This document shows, in pieces, positions 23,028-32,035 of a DNA stretch of 64,000 nt. The DNA comes from Rhodococcus_G sp042754225 (GTDB taxonomy: Bacteria; Actinomycetota; Actinomycetes; Mycobacteriales; Mycobacteriaceae): the NCBI RefSeq assembly GCF_042754225.1, contig NZ_JBHZAH010000008.1, positions 22,262 through 86,261 on the forward strand. The letters are read 5' to 3'. Each line of letters begins with the position of its first letter. Position 1 is the stretch's first letter. The notes beneath the pieces are model-generated. The model made no database searches. It was not told the DNA's origin and saw only the letters and a list, made by a program, of their open reading frames with translations. Both the position numbers and the translations under genes were made by a program.

Positions 23028-24431
23028 ATGACCCGGATCGTGATCATTGGTGGCGGACCGGCGGGCTACGAGGCTGCCCTGGTTGCGGCCCAGCACGGCG
23101 CGACCGTGTCGTTGGTCGATTCGGACGGCGTCGGCGGCGCCTGCGTGCTGTGGGACTGCGTGCCGTCGAAGACATTCATCGCTTCCACCGGTCTGCGGAC
23201 CGACATGCGCAAGGCGAGCGATCTCGGAATCAGCTTCGACCTGTCGCAGGCCACCGTCTCCCTGCCGAAGATCAACTCCCGCGTCAAGAGCCTCGCGCAG
23301 GCGCAGTCCGCCGACATCCGCGACAAGCTGCAGAGTGCCGGCGTGGACCTGCTCTTCGGCACCGCGGAACTGATCGACTCCGTGATCGGGATGGCCGTGC
23401 ACCAGGTGCGGGCCAACCTGGAGAACGGGTCCGAGCGGATCCTCGACGCGGACGTGGTGCTCATCGCGACCGGTGCGTCCCCGCGCATCCTGCCCACCGC
23501 GCAGCCCGACGGTGAGCGGATTCTGAACTGGCGTCAGCTCTACGACCTGGAGGCGCTGCCCGAGCACCTCGTCGTGGTCGGTTCGGGTGTCACCGGTGCC
23601 GAGTTCGTCTCGGCCTACACGGAGATGGGCGTGCAGGTGACCATGGTCTCGAGCCGGGACCGGGTGCTGCCGCACGAGGACGCGGACGCGGCCCTGGTGC
23701 TCGAGGAGGCGCTCTCCGAGCGCGGAGTGAACCTGGTCAAGCACGCCCGCGCGGACGCCGTCGAGCGCACCGCCGACGGCGTGCTGGTCAAGTTGGCGGA
23801 CGGTCGCACGGTGACGGGCAGCCACGCGTTGATGACCGTGGGGTCGACGCCGAACACCGCGGGTCTGGGGCTCGAGAAGGTGGGCATCGACCTCGACAAG
23901 GGCGGATACCTGCGGGTGGACCGGGTCTCGCGCACCTCGGTCTCGGGGATCTACGCCGCAGGCGACTGCACCGGCCTGCTGCCGCTGGCCTCGGTCGCGG
24001 CCATGCAGGGGCGCATCGCGATGTACCACGCCCTCGGCGAGGGCGTGAGCCCGATCAAGCTCAAGACCGTCGCGTCCGCGGTGTTCACCCGCCCGGAGAT
24101 CGCGACCGTCGGCGTCAGCCAGGCCGCCATCGACGGGGGCGAGGTGCCCGCCCGCACGGTGATGCTGCCGCTGAACACGAACCCGCGCGCCAAGATGTCG
24201 GGGTTGCGGCGCGGCTTCGTGAAGATCTTCTGCCGACCGGCGACCGGCGTCGTGATCGGTGGTGTGGTGGTCGCGCCGACGGCGTCCGAGTTGATCCTGC
24301 CGATCGCGATCGCGGTCCAGAACAACCTCTCGGTCAACGACCTGGCGCAGACCTTCTCGGTGTACCCGTCGCTGACCGGTTCGATCACCGAGGCCGCGCG
24401 CCAGCTGATGCGGCACGACGACCTCGACTGA
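23028..24431 (+). CDS. lpdA: NAD(P)H-quinone reductase LpdA (flavoprotein disulfide reductase family)
   Basis: A 467-residue FAD protein: FAD-binding IVIIGGGPAGYEAA, a cysteine pair in GGACVLWDCVPSKTF, an NAD-binding LVVVGSGVTGAEFV block, and GIYAAGDCTGLLPLAS. The C-terminal motif that supplies the catalytic His-Glu in lipoamide dehydrogenases (HPTxxE) is replaced by VYPSLTGSITEAA. So it cannot work as a normal dihydrolipoamide dehydrogenase, in keeping with M. tuberculosis LpdA, described as a quinone reductase. Position beside the Rv3304-type gene and near glpD matches Rv3303c. Confidence 0.88.
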   Translation: MTRIVIIGGGPAGYEAALVAAQHGATVSLVDSDGVGGACVLWDCVPSKTFIASTGLRTDMRKASDLGISFDLSQATVSLPKINSRVKSLAQAQSADIRDKLQSAGVDLLFGTAELIDSVIGMAVHQVRANLENGSERILDADVVLIATGASPRILPTAQPDGERILNWRQLYDLEALPEHLVVVGSGVTGAEFVSAYTEMGVQVTMVSSRDRVLPHEDADAALVLEEALSERGVNLVKHARADAVERTADGVLVKLADGRTVTGSHALMTVGSTPNTAGLGLEKVGIDLDKGGYLRVDRVSRTSVSGIYAAGDCTGLLPLASVAAMQGRIAMYHALGEGVSPIKLKTVASAVFTRPEIATVGVSQAAIDGGEVPARTVMLPLNTNPRAKMSGLRRGFVKIFCRPATGVVIGGVVVAPTASELILPIAIAVQNNLSVNDLAQTFSVYPSLTGSITEAARQLMRHDDLD

Positions 24432-24595
24432 CCGTTCTCGACATGTGAGACGAATGGTTCACTTGGTGGACGATTTCGTGCGATAGTCGGAGGGTCGGCC
24501 GGTACCCCCGGCCCCTTCGACGCCTCCCGCCCCGCGGATCCGCCGGCGATCAGGTGCCCTCACCTCGTTCGTTCCGCTGCCTCCTGGGAGGTCTC

Positions 24596-25765
24596 ATGTC
24601 CCTCACTCTCGCCCGTCGGATGGGCGCACTGCGCAGTTCCGCCATCCGCGACCTGCTCACCGTCACCGCGCGCCCCGACGTCGTCAGCCTCGCCGGAGGC
24701 CTGCCCGATCCCGAACTCGTTCCGCGTGAACGGATTCGGCAGGAGTCCGAACGGGTGCTCGGCGCGTCGGGCGCGCTGCAGTACACGGAGACGGCGGGGT
24801 GGTTCGGCCTGCGGGAGGTGATCGCGTCGCGCGAGGTCGGGGGTGCGGTGAGCCCGCACGAGGTGGTCGTCACCCACGGCTCCCAGCAGGCGCTGAGCCT
24901 GCTGGCCCAGGTCCTGCTCGATCCGGGTGCGAGTGTGGTGGTCGAGGAACCCGCATACACCGGTGCGCTGCAGGTCTTTCGGGCCGCGGAGTCCCGGGTG
25001 CTCACGGTGCCCGTCGACGTCGACGGCATGCGCACCGACCGCCTCGAGGAGTTGCTCGACCAGGGCGAGAGGCCGGTGGTGGTGCACACCGTGAGCAACT
25101 TCCACAACCCGCGCGGCGCCACCATGACCGCCGCGCGGCGCGCGCACCTGGCCGGGCTGGCCGAGCGCTTCGGGTTCTGGATCGTCGAGGACGATCCGTA
25201 CGGTGAGTTGTACTACGGCAGCGCGCCACCGGATCCCGTTGCCGCACAATCAGACCGGGTGATCAGGCTGTCGAGCGCGTCGAAGATCCTCGCGCCCGCA
25301 CTCCGGGTCGGCTGGCTGCGCGGACCCCGGGAGCTGTGCGCGGCGGTCGAGTTGGTCAAGCAGGGCGCCGACCTGTGCGGGTCGACCCTGACCCAGCAGA
25401 TTGCGGCCGGACTGCTGGCCGACGCGCCGTGGCTGGACGAACACCTGGCTGCGATCCGCGCCGCGTACGGGGCGCGGGCGGAGGCGCTGCACGCCGCGCT
25501 CACCGCCGAGTTCGGCGAGTCGGTGGAGTCGACCCCGGCGGGTGGCGGCATGTTCAGCTGGGTGGAGTTTCGCGACGGCACCGACACCGACGCGTTGCTG
25601 CAGAGGGCGGTCGAGCGGCGCGTCGCCTTCGTCCCCGGCTCGGCCTTCGCGGTCGACGGCGGACATCGCCACGGGGCACGGCTGTGTTTCACGACGAACA
25701 CCGCGCAGACCCTGGAACTGGCGGTCGAGCGGCTCGGGCAGGCGCACCACTCGCTCACCCCCTGA
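24596..25765 (+). CDS. PLP-dependent class I/II aminotransferase
   Basis: A 389-residue fold-type I aminotransferase. VVSLAGGLPDPELVPRERI is the start typical of the 2-aminoadipate/MocR-like aminotransferases. HTVSNFHNPRGATMT and the PLP lysine in RLSSASKILAPALRVGW (SxSK) are clear. There is no GntR-type DNA-binding domain, so it is an enzyme rather than a MocR regulator. The ATG at 24596 has a near-perfect site (GGGAGG, 6 bases upstream); an in-frame start 42 bp earlier has none. It could act on lysine/aminoadipate or aromatic amino acids. Not part of the Rv33xx synteny, so possibly an insertion. Confidence 0.82.
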   Translation: MSLTLARRMGALRSSAIRDLLTVTARPDVVSLAGGLPDPELVPRERIRQESERVLGASGALQYTETAGWFGLREVIASREVGGAVSPHEVVVTHGSQQALSLLAQVLLDPGASVVVEEPAYTGALQVFRAAESRVLTVPVDVDGMRTDRLEELLDQGERPVVVHTVSNFHNPRGATMTAARRAHLAGLAERFGFWIVEDDPYGELYYGSAPPDPVAAQSDRVIRLSSASKILAPALRVGWLRGPRELCAAVELVKQGADLCGSTLTQQIAAGLLADAPWLDEHLAAIRAAYGARAEALHAALTAEFGESVESTPAGGGMFSWVEFRDGTDTDALLQRAVERRVAFVPGSAFAVDGGHRHGARLCFTTNTAQTLELAVERLGQAHHSLTP

Positions 25766-25839
25766 CCGCCCACCTCCCCGATGTCACACTGGTTCGACCC
25801 ACCCGAACCGATGCGACATTGGGAAGGTGTGGGGGTGGG

Positions 25840-27336
25840 TCAGTCGACCCAGTCGTAGGTCCGCTCGACCGCCTTGTTCCATTCCCGGTAGAGCCGATCG
25901 CGTTCGGTGGCGGTCATGGCGGGAGTCCAGGTCTGCCCGACCTCCCAGTTGGCCCGGATGTCCTCCTCGCTCGACCAGAAGCCGACCGCGAGCCCGGCCG
26001 CGTAGGCCGCGCCGAGCGCGGTGGTCTCGTTGACCACCGGCCGGATCACCGGGACGTCGAGGATGTCGGACTGGAACTGCATCAGGGTCTGATTGAGCAC
26101 CATGCCGCCGTCGACCTTGAGGGAGGTCAGCTTCACCCCGGAATCGGCGGCCGCGGCCTCGATCACCTCGCGGGTCTGAAATGCCGTGGCCTCGAGCGCG
26201 GCTCGCGCCAGGTGTCCCTTGTTGACGAACCTGGTCAGGCCGACGATGGCGCCGCGCGCGTCCGACCGCCACCGCGGGGCGAACAGTCCGGAGAACGCAG
26301 GCACGAAGTAGGCGCCGCCGTTGTCGGGTACCGAGGTCGCGAGCTCCTCGACCTCCTTGGCGGAGCCGATGATGCCGAGGTTGTCACGGAGCCACTGCAC
26401 CAGCGAACCGGTGACCGCGACCGAACCCTCGAGTGCGTACACCGCCGGAGCGTCGCCGATGCGATAGCAGACCGTGGTGAGCAGGCCGTGCCTGCTGTGC
26501 ACCGGCGTCGTGCCGGTGTTGAGTAGCAGGAAGTTCCCGGTGCCGTAGGTGTTCTTGGCCTCGCCGGGACTCAGGCACGCCTGGCCGAAGGTGGCGGCCT
26601 GCTGGTCGCCGAGGATGCCGGTGATCGGCACACCGGCGAGGCCGGTGCCCTCGCGGACCTGCCCGTACCGTTCGGAGGAGCTGCGGATCTGCGGCAGCAG
26701 GGACATCGGGACGGCCATGTCGGCGCAGATCTGCTCGTCCCAGTCGAGGGTCCGCAGGTTCATCAGCATCGTCCGGGACGCGTTCGTCACGTCGGTGACG
26801 TGCAGCCCGCCGTCCGGGCCGCCGGTGAGATTCCACACGATCCAGCTGTCCATCGTGCCGAAGCACAGTTCGCCGGCCTCCGCTCGGGCTCGAACGCCCT
26901 CGACATTGTCGAGGATCCAGCGCACCTTCGGCCCGGAGAAGTAGGTCGACAGGGGCAGCCCGGTGCTCTCGCGGTACCGGTCCGGCCCCTCCGCGCCCCC
27001 GAGCTCGGTGCACAGTTCGTCGGTCCGGGTGTCCTGCCAGACGATGGCGTTGTAGACGGGCTCGCCGGTGCGCCGGTCCCAGACGACGGTCGTTTCCCGC
27101 TGGTTGGTGATGCCGACCGCGACGATGTCGTGTCCGGTCAGGTCCGCGCCGGCGAGAGCCTTCGCGGTCACCTCGCGGGCGGCCCGCCAGATCTCGAGCG
27201 GGTCGTGCTCGACCCAGCCCGCCCGCGGGAAGATCTGCTCGTGCTCCTGCTGTGCGACGGCGACCACACCACCCGCGTGATCGAAGATCATGCAGCGGGT
27301 GGAGGTGGTGCCCTGATCGATCGCGGCGACATACAC
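25840..27336 (-). CDS. glpK: Glycerol kinase
   Basis: A 498-residue FGGY-family kinase phosphorylating glycerol. AAIDQGTTSTRCMIFD is the phosphate-binding start; GITNQRETTVVWDR, STYFSGPKVRWILDN and GTMDSWIVWNLTGG are glycerol-kinase blocks. DGGMVLNQTLMQFQSDIL lies in the C-terminal ATPase domain. Its partner glpD diverges from a 55-bp shared region, so both promoters must overlap there. Together they turn glycerol into dihydroxyacetone phosphate. Confidence 0.96.
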   Translation of the reverse strand: MYVAAIDQGTTSTRCMIFDHAGGVVAVAQQEHEQIFPRAGWVEHDPLEIWRAAREVTAKALAGADLTGHDIVAVGITNQRETTVVWDRRTGEPVYNAIVWQDTRTDELCTELGGAEGPDRYRESTGLPLSTYFSGPKVRWILDNVEGVRARAEAGELCFGTMDSWIVWNLTGGPDGGLHVTDVTNASRTMLMNLRTLDWDEQICADMAVPMSLLPQIRSSSERYGQVREGTGLAGVPITGILGDQQAATFGQACLSPGEAKNTYGTGNFLLLNTGTTPVHSRHGLLTTVCYRIGDAPAVYALEGSVAVTGSLVQWLRDNLGIIGSAKEVEELATSVPDNGGAYFVPAFSGLFAPRWRSDARGAIVGLTRFVNKGHLARAALEATAFQTREVIEAAAADSGVKLTSLKVDGGMVLNQTLMQFQSDILDVPVIRPVVNETTALGAAYAAGLAVGFWSSEEDIRANWEVGQTWTPAMTATERDRLYREWNKAVERTYDWVD

Positions 27337-27391
27337 GGCTTGAAACTACTAGCCTGGACAAGAATCCGTCGACAACTCACGGGAGCTCACG

Positions 27392-29125
27392 TTGGCCAAG
27401 CATCAGGAAGCACAGTTTCTCGGTCCGCAGCAGCGGGCAGAGGCCTGGGACAACCTGCAATCCGAGCAATTCGACGTGGTGGTGATCGGTGGTGGGATCG
27501 TCGGTGCCGGCGCGGCGCTCGACGCCGCGACCAGGGGCCTGCGGGTGGCGCTGGTCGAGGCGAGGGACTTCGCCTCGGGCACCTCGTCCCGGTCGTCGAA
27601 GATGTTCCACGGTGGCCTGCGCTACCTCGAGCAGCTCGAATTCGGGCTGGTGCGAGAGGCATTGCACGAGCGGGAGCTCTCGCTCTCGACGCTGGCCCCG
27701 CATCTGGTCAAGCCGCTGAAGTTCCTGTTCCCGCTGACGCACCGGGTCTGGGAGCGGCCGTACATGGCCGCCGGTTTCCTGCTCTACGACCAGATGGGCG
27801 GGGCGAAGTCGGTGCCGCACCAGAAGCACCTGACCCGCTCGGCTGCGCTGCGAATGTCGCCGGGGCTCAAGCGAAGTGCGCTGATCGGTGGTATCCGCTA
27901 CTACGACACCGTCGTCGACGACGCCCGCCACACCATGACGGTCGCCCGCACCGCCGCGCACTACGGCGCGGTGGTGCGCACGTCGACTCAGGTCGTGGGG
28001 TTCCTGCGGGAGGCGGATCGTGTTTCCGGTGTGCGCGTACGTGATTCGGAGGACGGCAGCACCGCGGAGGTGCGCGGCCACGTCGTGATCAACGCCACCG
28101 GCGTGTGGACCGACGAGATCCAGTCGCTCTCGAACCAGCGCGGCCGATTCCGGGTCCGCGCCAGCAAGGGCGTGCACATCGTGGTCCCGCGCGACCGGGT
28201 GGTCAGCGAGGCCGCCATCATCCTGCGGACCGAGAAGTCGGTGCTGTTCGTCATTCCGTGGGGTGGTCACTGGATCATCGGGACCACCGACACCGACTGG
28301 AATCTCGATCTCGCCCACCCGGCCGCGACCAAGGCCGACATCGACTACATCCTCGGTCAGGTGAACAAGGTGCTGGTCACCCCGCTCACCCACGCGGACA
28401 TCGACGGGGTCTACGCGGGACTGCGACCGTTGCTGGCGGGGGAGAGCGACGAGACCTCGAAGCTCTCGCGCGAACACGCGGTGGCCCGCGTGGCGCCGGG
28501 ATTGGTCGCGATCGCGGGCGGCAAGTACACCACCTACCGGGTGATGGCGGAGGACGCCGTCGACGCCGCGTCCGAGGACATTCCGGCCCGGGTGGCGCCG
28601 TCGATCACCGAGAAGGTTCCGCTGGTCGGCGCGGACGGGTACTTCGCGCTGGTCAACCAGGCCGTGCAGGTGGGTCAGAGCTACGGACTGCATCCGTACC
28701 GGGTCAAGCACCTGCTGGACCGGTACGGCTCGCTGATCCACGAGGTGCTCGACCTCGGTGCGGCGTCGCCGGAGCTGCTGCAGCCGATCACCGATGCCCC
28801 CGACTACCTGCAGGTCGAAGCCGTGTACGCGGCGGCGGCCGAAGGTGCGTTGCACCTCGAGGACATCCTCGCGCGGCGCACTCGGATCGCCATCGAGTAC
28901 CCGCACCGCGGCGTCAACTGCGCCGAGCAGGTCGCGCAGTTGGTGGCGCCGATCCTCGGCTGGGACCAGGCCACCGTGGACCGTGAGGTCGAGACCTATC
29001 GCGCACGGGTGGTGGCGGAGGTCGAGTCGCAGGCGCAACCCGACGACGCGTCCGCGGACGCGTTGCGGGCCGCCGCGCCCGAGGCCCGGGCGGAAATCCT
29101 GGAGCCGGTGCCGCTCTCGCGCTGA
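27392..29125 (+). CDS. glpD: Glycerol-3-phosphate dehydrogenase (quinone), FAD-dependent
   Basis: A 577-residue membrane-associated flavoenzyme passing electrons from glycerol 3-phosphate to quinone. The FAD fold VVVIGGGIVGAGAALDAATR, the signature SGTSSRSSKMFHGGLRYLEQ, and GGKYTTYRVMAEDAVDA are family-specific. The C-terminal extension (about 400-577) is the usual cap domain. It starts with TTG, preceded by GGGAG, a rare initiation codon that may limit expression. It is divergent from glpK. It corresponds to Rv3302c (glpD2) beside lpdA. Confidence 0.94.
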   Translation: MAKHQEAQFLGPQQRAEAWDNLQSEQFDVVVIGGGIVGAGAALDAATRGLRVALVEARDFASGTSSRSSKMFHGGLRYLEQLEFGLVREALHERELSLSTLAPHLVKPLKFLFPLTHRVWERPYMAAGFLLYDQMGGAKSVPHQKHLTRSAALRMSPGLKRSALIGGIRYYDTVVDDARHTMTVARTAAHYGAVVRTSTQVVGFLREADRVSGVRVRDSEDGSTAEVRGHVVINATGVWTDEIQSLSNQRGRFRVRASKGVHIVVPRDRVVSEAAIILRTEKSVLFVIPWGGHWIIGTTDTDWNLDLAHPAATKADIDYILGQVNKVLVTPLTHADIDGVYAGLRPLLAGESDETSKLSREHAVARVAPGLVAIAGGKYTTYRVMAEDAVDAASEDIPARVAPSITEKVPLVGADGYFALVNQAVQVGQSYGLHPYRVKHLLDRYGSLIHEVLDLGAASPELLQPITDAPDYLQVEAVYAAAAEGALHLEDILARRTRIAIEYPHRGVNCAEQVAQLVAPILGWDQATVDREVETYRARVVAEVESQAQPDDASADALRAAAPEARAEILEPVPLSR

Positions 29126-29143
29126 CGACCGGCGGTGCGGCGG

Positions 29144-29638
29144 TCAGTGCGTGAGGAGTAGCTTGACGCCGACGATCGCGATCGCCACGAGACTCAGCGT
29201 GATCGACGCGGCGAGCGTGCCCCGGTTGGGCCGCTCGCCGCGCAGCCGCGTGATCACGTAGGTGATGCCGGCAATGCGGGTGACCACCCAGATCTCGGCG
29301 AGCAGCAGGGCGGTCGAGAGGTCGATCCAGCCGAGCCCGCCCATCCCCACCACCATCGCGGGGATCAGCGCGGAGGTGAGCACGGGTACCGAGTCGCGCA
29401 ACTCCTCGAGCTTCTCGATCCGGGTCAGGGACCGGCCGGACCGGGTGCTGCGCCCGACGGATTCGGCGAAGGCGTGTGCGATGAATGTCGAGATCCCGGT
29501 GCCGATGACGACGAATCCGGCGTGCGCGACGCTGGTGTTGTTCAGCGGGACGAGGGCGGTCAGCACCAGGATGTTGCCGTAGACGTAGGCGCTGATTCGG
29601 CTTGCGTAGTCCTCGGGGGACAGGGGCTCGCGCGTCAT
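29144..29638 (-). CDS. Four-helix membrane protein, function unknown
   Basis: A 164-residue protein with four hydrophobic stretches: VYGNILVLTALVPLNN, HAGFVVIGTGISTFIAHAFA, LTSALIPAMVVGMGGLGW together with STALLLAEIWVVTRIAGITY, and TLAASITLSLVAIAIVGVKL. Charged loops (SVGRSTRSGRSLTRIEKLEE) lie between helices 2 and 3. The ATG at 29638 gives TREPLSPEDYASRIS; a longer frame upstream is low-complexity and rejected. It is convergent with glpD. I do not recognise the family. Confidence 0.6.
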   Translation of the reverse strand: MTREPLSPEDYASRISAYVYGNILVLTALVPLNNTSVAHAGFVVIGTGISTFIAHAFAESVGRSTRSGRSLTRIEKLEELRDSVPVLTSALIPAMVVGMGGLGWIDLSTALLLAEIWVVTRIAGITYVITRLRGERPNRGTLAASITLSLVAIAIVGVKLLLTH

Positions 29639-29676
29639 GCGATACAGCTTCGCACGACGCACAGCGCGCGGATCGG

Positions 29677-29775
29677 TCAGTGAGGGCGCGCGACGGATCG
29701 CGGGACCGACCGGGCGGCGATCCCGGAGTACGCCATGACGAGGAGGCTGACGACGGCGAGGGGTGCGATGATCAT
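29677..29775 (-). CDS. Candidate 32-residue membrane peptide
   Basis: An ATG at 29775 opens a 32-codon frame: a hydrophobic helix (IIAPLAVVSLLVMAYSGIAA) and a basic tail with Arg/Pro ending RPH. The codons have high GC at the third position. AAGG lies 5 bases upstream of the start. It is 38 bp before the four-helix membrane-protein gene on the same strand. Small single-helix proteins of this type are often accessory subunits of transporters, but nothing identifies this one. Confidence 0.3.
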   Translation of the reverse strand: MIIAPLAVVSLLVMAYSGIAARSVPRSVARPH

Positions 29776-29866
29776 GCCTTCGATCCTCGCTGGCGAAGCC
29801 GTGACGCACATCGACGTGAAGTGTGAACTCGCTGAGAGTCGAGTAGTCCGAAAGTCGGACCCGTGG

Positions 29867-30541
29867 TCATCCCGCAGACGGATCCAGGGCCGAGCCCACC
29901 CCGGCGGTGAGGGCTCGGATGCAGCGGACGGCGATGTCGGCGGGAGTCGGGCCGGTGTCCTCGTCGCCCGCGGTGTCTCCGGTTCCGGCCCAGGTCTGGA
30001 TGGCCAGGCGCATGGCGGTGTTGCCCGCGACCGCGAGCAGTCGGACCTCGAGCGGGTCCGCGTCGGGGCCGAGTCGCTCGCCGAGCACCGTCACCAGCGC
30101 CTCCTCGGTGTCGTGTACGACGCGGAACCACACCGCCTCGAGCGCGGGGTCGCCGGGGACGGCGCGCAGCAGGGCGCGGGTCAGGCGCAGCGAGTCCACG
30201 CCGAACCGGTCGGTGCGGGTCAGGGTGAGGCGGGCCGACGACTCGAGCGCCGCGGCGGCGGGGACGTCGGCAGGGGTGGCGGTGAGCTCGGTGATCCAAT
30301 CCGTGACGCCGCCGGCGAGCAGCGGGCCGACCGCGTCCTCCTTGGTGCGGAAGTAGCGGTAGAACGTGCGCAAGCTGATGCCGGCCGCGGTCGCGATGTC
30401 GTCGGCGGTGACAGTGGAGACACCGCGCTCGGAGAACAGTTCGGCCGCGCAACGGGCGATGTCGAGCTGGGTCTTGGCCTTGCGCCGTTCGGTGAGCGAG
30501 AGGGGGGCTTGCGCAATCGGGTCCACCATGGACACCATCAT
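29867..30541 (-). CDS. TetR-family transcriptional regulator
   Basis: About 224 residues, with an N-terminal TetR helix-turn-helix: QLDIARCAAELFSERGVSTV, ADDIATAAGISLRTFYRYFR, TKEDAVGPLL. The C-terminal ligand domain is Ala/Leu-rich and unassigned. Several starts are possible between 30556 and 30529; 30541 is chosen because the perfect palindrome TGGCACGTTGTGCCA (30541-30555) abuts it as a probable operator. It is divergent from an SDR gene, the normal arrangement for a repressor and its target. Confidence 0.82.
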   Translation of the reverse strand: MMVSMVDPIAQAPLSLTERRKAKTQLDIARCAAELFSERGVSTVTADDIATAAGISLRTFYRYFRTKEDAVGPLLAGGVTDWITELTATPADVPAAAALESSARLTLTRTDRFGVDSLRLTRALLRAVPGDPALEAVWFRVVHDTEEALVTVLGERLGPDADPLEVRLLAVAGNTAMRLAIQTWAGTGDTAGDEDTGPTPADIAVRCIRALTAGVGSALDPSAG

Positions 30542-30555
30542 GGCACGTTGTGCCA
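30541..30555. promoter_or_regulatory. Perfect palindrome, candidate TetR operator
   Basis: TGGCAC-GTT-GTGCCA: 6-bp arms around a 3-base centre, at the 5' end of the TetR gene and 58 bp upstream of the divergent SDR start. Size, symmetry and location fit a TetR-family operator controlling both genes. Confidence 0.6.
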
Positions 30556-30613
30556 CTCCGGCGTAGCGTGCAACTTAGGCTATCGACATCGTGAACTAGA
30601 GGGAGTGCTGAAC

Positions 30614-31381
30614 ATGAATCGCTTCGACGGACGCAAGGTGATCGTCACCGGCGCGGGATCGGGCATCGGCCAGGCCACCGTGGCCCGGATCCTCGACGAG
30701 GGTGGCGTCGTCGTCGGCGCCGACATCAACGCGGAGGGCCTCGAGGTCACCCGGCAGCGGGCCGAGGAGGCCGGCACCGCCGACCGCCTGAGCGTCACGA
30801 CCGTCGACATCTCCAACGAGGACTCGGTCCGGGAGAACATCGGCGGCGCCATCGAGCGGCTCGGCGGGCTCCAGGTGCTGGTCAACGCCGCCGGCATCCT
30901 GCGGTCCTCGCACACAGCCGAGACCTCGCTCGAGTTCTGGAACACCGTGGTCGGCATCAACCTGACCGGCACCTTCCTCGTCACGCGGCAGGCGCTGCCG
31001 GCGCTGCTCGAGAACGGCAAGGGCGTGGTCGTGAACTTCAGCTCCACCTCCGCGCACTTCGCGCACCCGTACATGGCGGCCTACGCGGCGACCAAGGGCG
31101 GCATCCGGTCCTTCACCCACGCGATCGCGCTCGAGTACGCCAAGCAGGGCCTGCGTGCCGTGGCGGTCGAGCCCGGCTCCATCGCGTCCGGCATGACCAG
31201 CAACCCGGGCTTCCCGGAGGAGGGCCTGGACCCGAGCCTGATCGGCAAGCTGTACCCGTGGATCGGCGAGGGCTTCGCGCCGCCGGAGGACGTCGCCGGT
31301 GTCATCGCGATGCTCGCGTCCGACGACGGAAAGTTCGTCACCGGCACCGAGATTCGGATCGACGGCGGCACCCACATGTGA
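30614..31381 (+). CDS. Short-chain dehydrogenase/reductase
   Basis: A 255-residue classical SDR. VTGAGSGIGQATVARILDEG binds the nucleotide; an Asp after the second strand (GADINAEG) favours NAD(H). The catalytic set has VNFSSTSAHFAHPYMAAYAATKGG, with Ser, then Tyr and Lys (YAATK). The start has GGGAG about 9 bases upstream. It ends with the SDR C-terminal GTEIRIDGGTHM. The divergent TetR with a palindrome between them suggests local control. Substrate unknown. Confidence 0.88.
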   Translation: MNRFDGRKVIVTGAGSGIGQATVARILDEGGVVVGADINAEGLEVTRQRAEEAGTADRLSVTTVDISNEDSVRENIGGAIERLGGLQVLVNAAGILRSSHTAETSLEFWNTVVGINLTGTFLVTRQALPALLENGKGVVVNFSSTSAHFAHPYMAAYAATKGGIRSFTHAIALEYAKQGLRAVAVEPGSIASGMTSNPGFPEEGLDPSLIGKLYPWIGEGFAPPEDVAGVIAMLASDDGKFVTGTEIRIDGGTHM

Positions 31382-31409
31382 CCGACTCGGCCCGAATACA
31401 CTGGGGCCG

Positions 31410-31997
31410 ATGAGCACCACCGACCGCCCCGGCCTCGACCAGCGCCGTCTGCAGAGACGGACCCGCCTGGTCGAGGTCGGGGTGGACCTGCTCGGCGACG
31501 CCGACGGGCCGGCGGTGAGCGTGCGTGCGGCGTGCCGCGCGGCAGGGGTCACCGAGCGGTACTTCTACGAGAGCTTCGCCGACCGTGACGCCTACATCCG
31601 CGAGGTCTACGCGGAGGTCGGCGAGCGGGCCCGAACGGCGCTGGTGTCCGCGGTCGCCGGCGCCGAGACCCCGACGGAGATCGCGGAACTCGCGGTCCGC
31701 GCGTTCGTCGCGCTCGTTCTCGACCACCCCGAGGCGGGTCGGGTCCTGCTGCTGGCGCCGCTGCGTGAACCCGCACTGGGCGGCCGGGGGCTCGCGCTGG
31801 CCCCGAGTTTCGTTGTGCTGGTGCAGGATCAGCTGCGAGAGGTCGCCGATCCCGACGAGCGTGCCCTGCGGGCGCTCGGTCTCGTCGGTGCTCTGACGAG
31901 CTTGTTCATCGGAGTCCTCGACGGCACCGTCGCCGTGCCGCGGGAGACGTTGATCCGGCACTGCCTGGGCCTGCTCGACCGGGCGAGCCGGGCGTAG
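31410..31997 (+). CDS. TetR-family transcriptional regulator
   Basis: A 195-residue protein: RRTRLVEVGVDLLGDADG, then VRAACRAAGVTERYFYESFA and DRDAYIREVY form the TetR DNA-binding domain. The C-terminal domain (VLDHPEAGRVLLLAPLREPA) resembles that of mycobacterial TetR regulators of lipid genes. The ATG at 31410 lies 28 bp after the SDR stop on the same strand, so it may be cotranscribed with the SDR. Confidence 0.83.
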   Translation: MSTTDRPGLDQRRLQRRTRLVEVGVDLLGDADGPAVSVRAACRAAGVTERYFYESFADRDAYIREVYAEVGERARTALVSAVAGAETPTEIAELAVRAFVALVLDHPEAGRVLLLAPLREPALGGRGLALAPSFVVLVQDQLREVADPDERALRALGLVGALTSLFIGVLDGTVAVPRETLIRHCLGLLDRASRA

Positions 31998-32035
31998 CCC
32001 GAGGGGGCCTCCACCGCACCTGGCGGACACGCGTA

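Noticed and set aside
24432..24595. Regulatory RNA upstream of the aminotransferase gene
   Set aside because: The 164-bp gap shows only a good ribosome-binding site. I could not identify a riboswitch core by eye.
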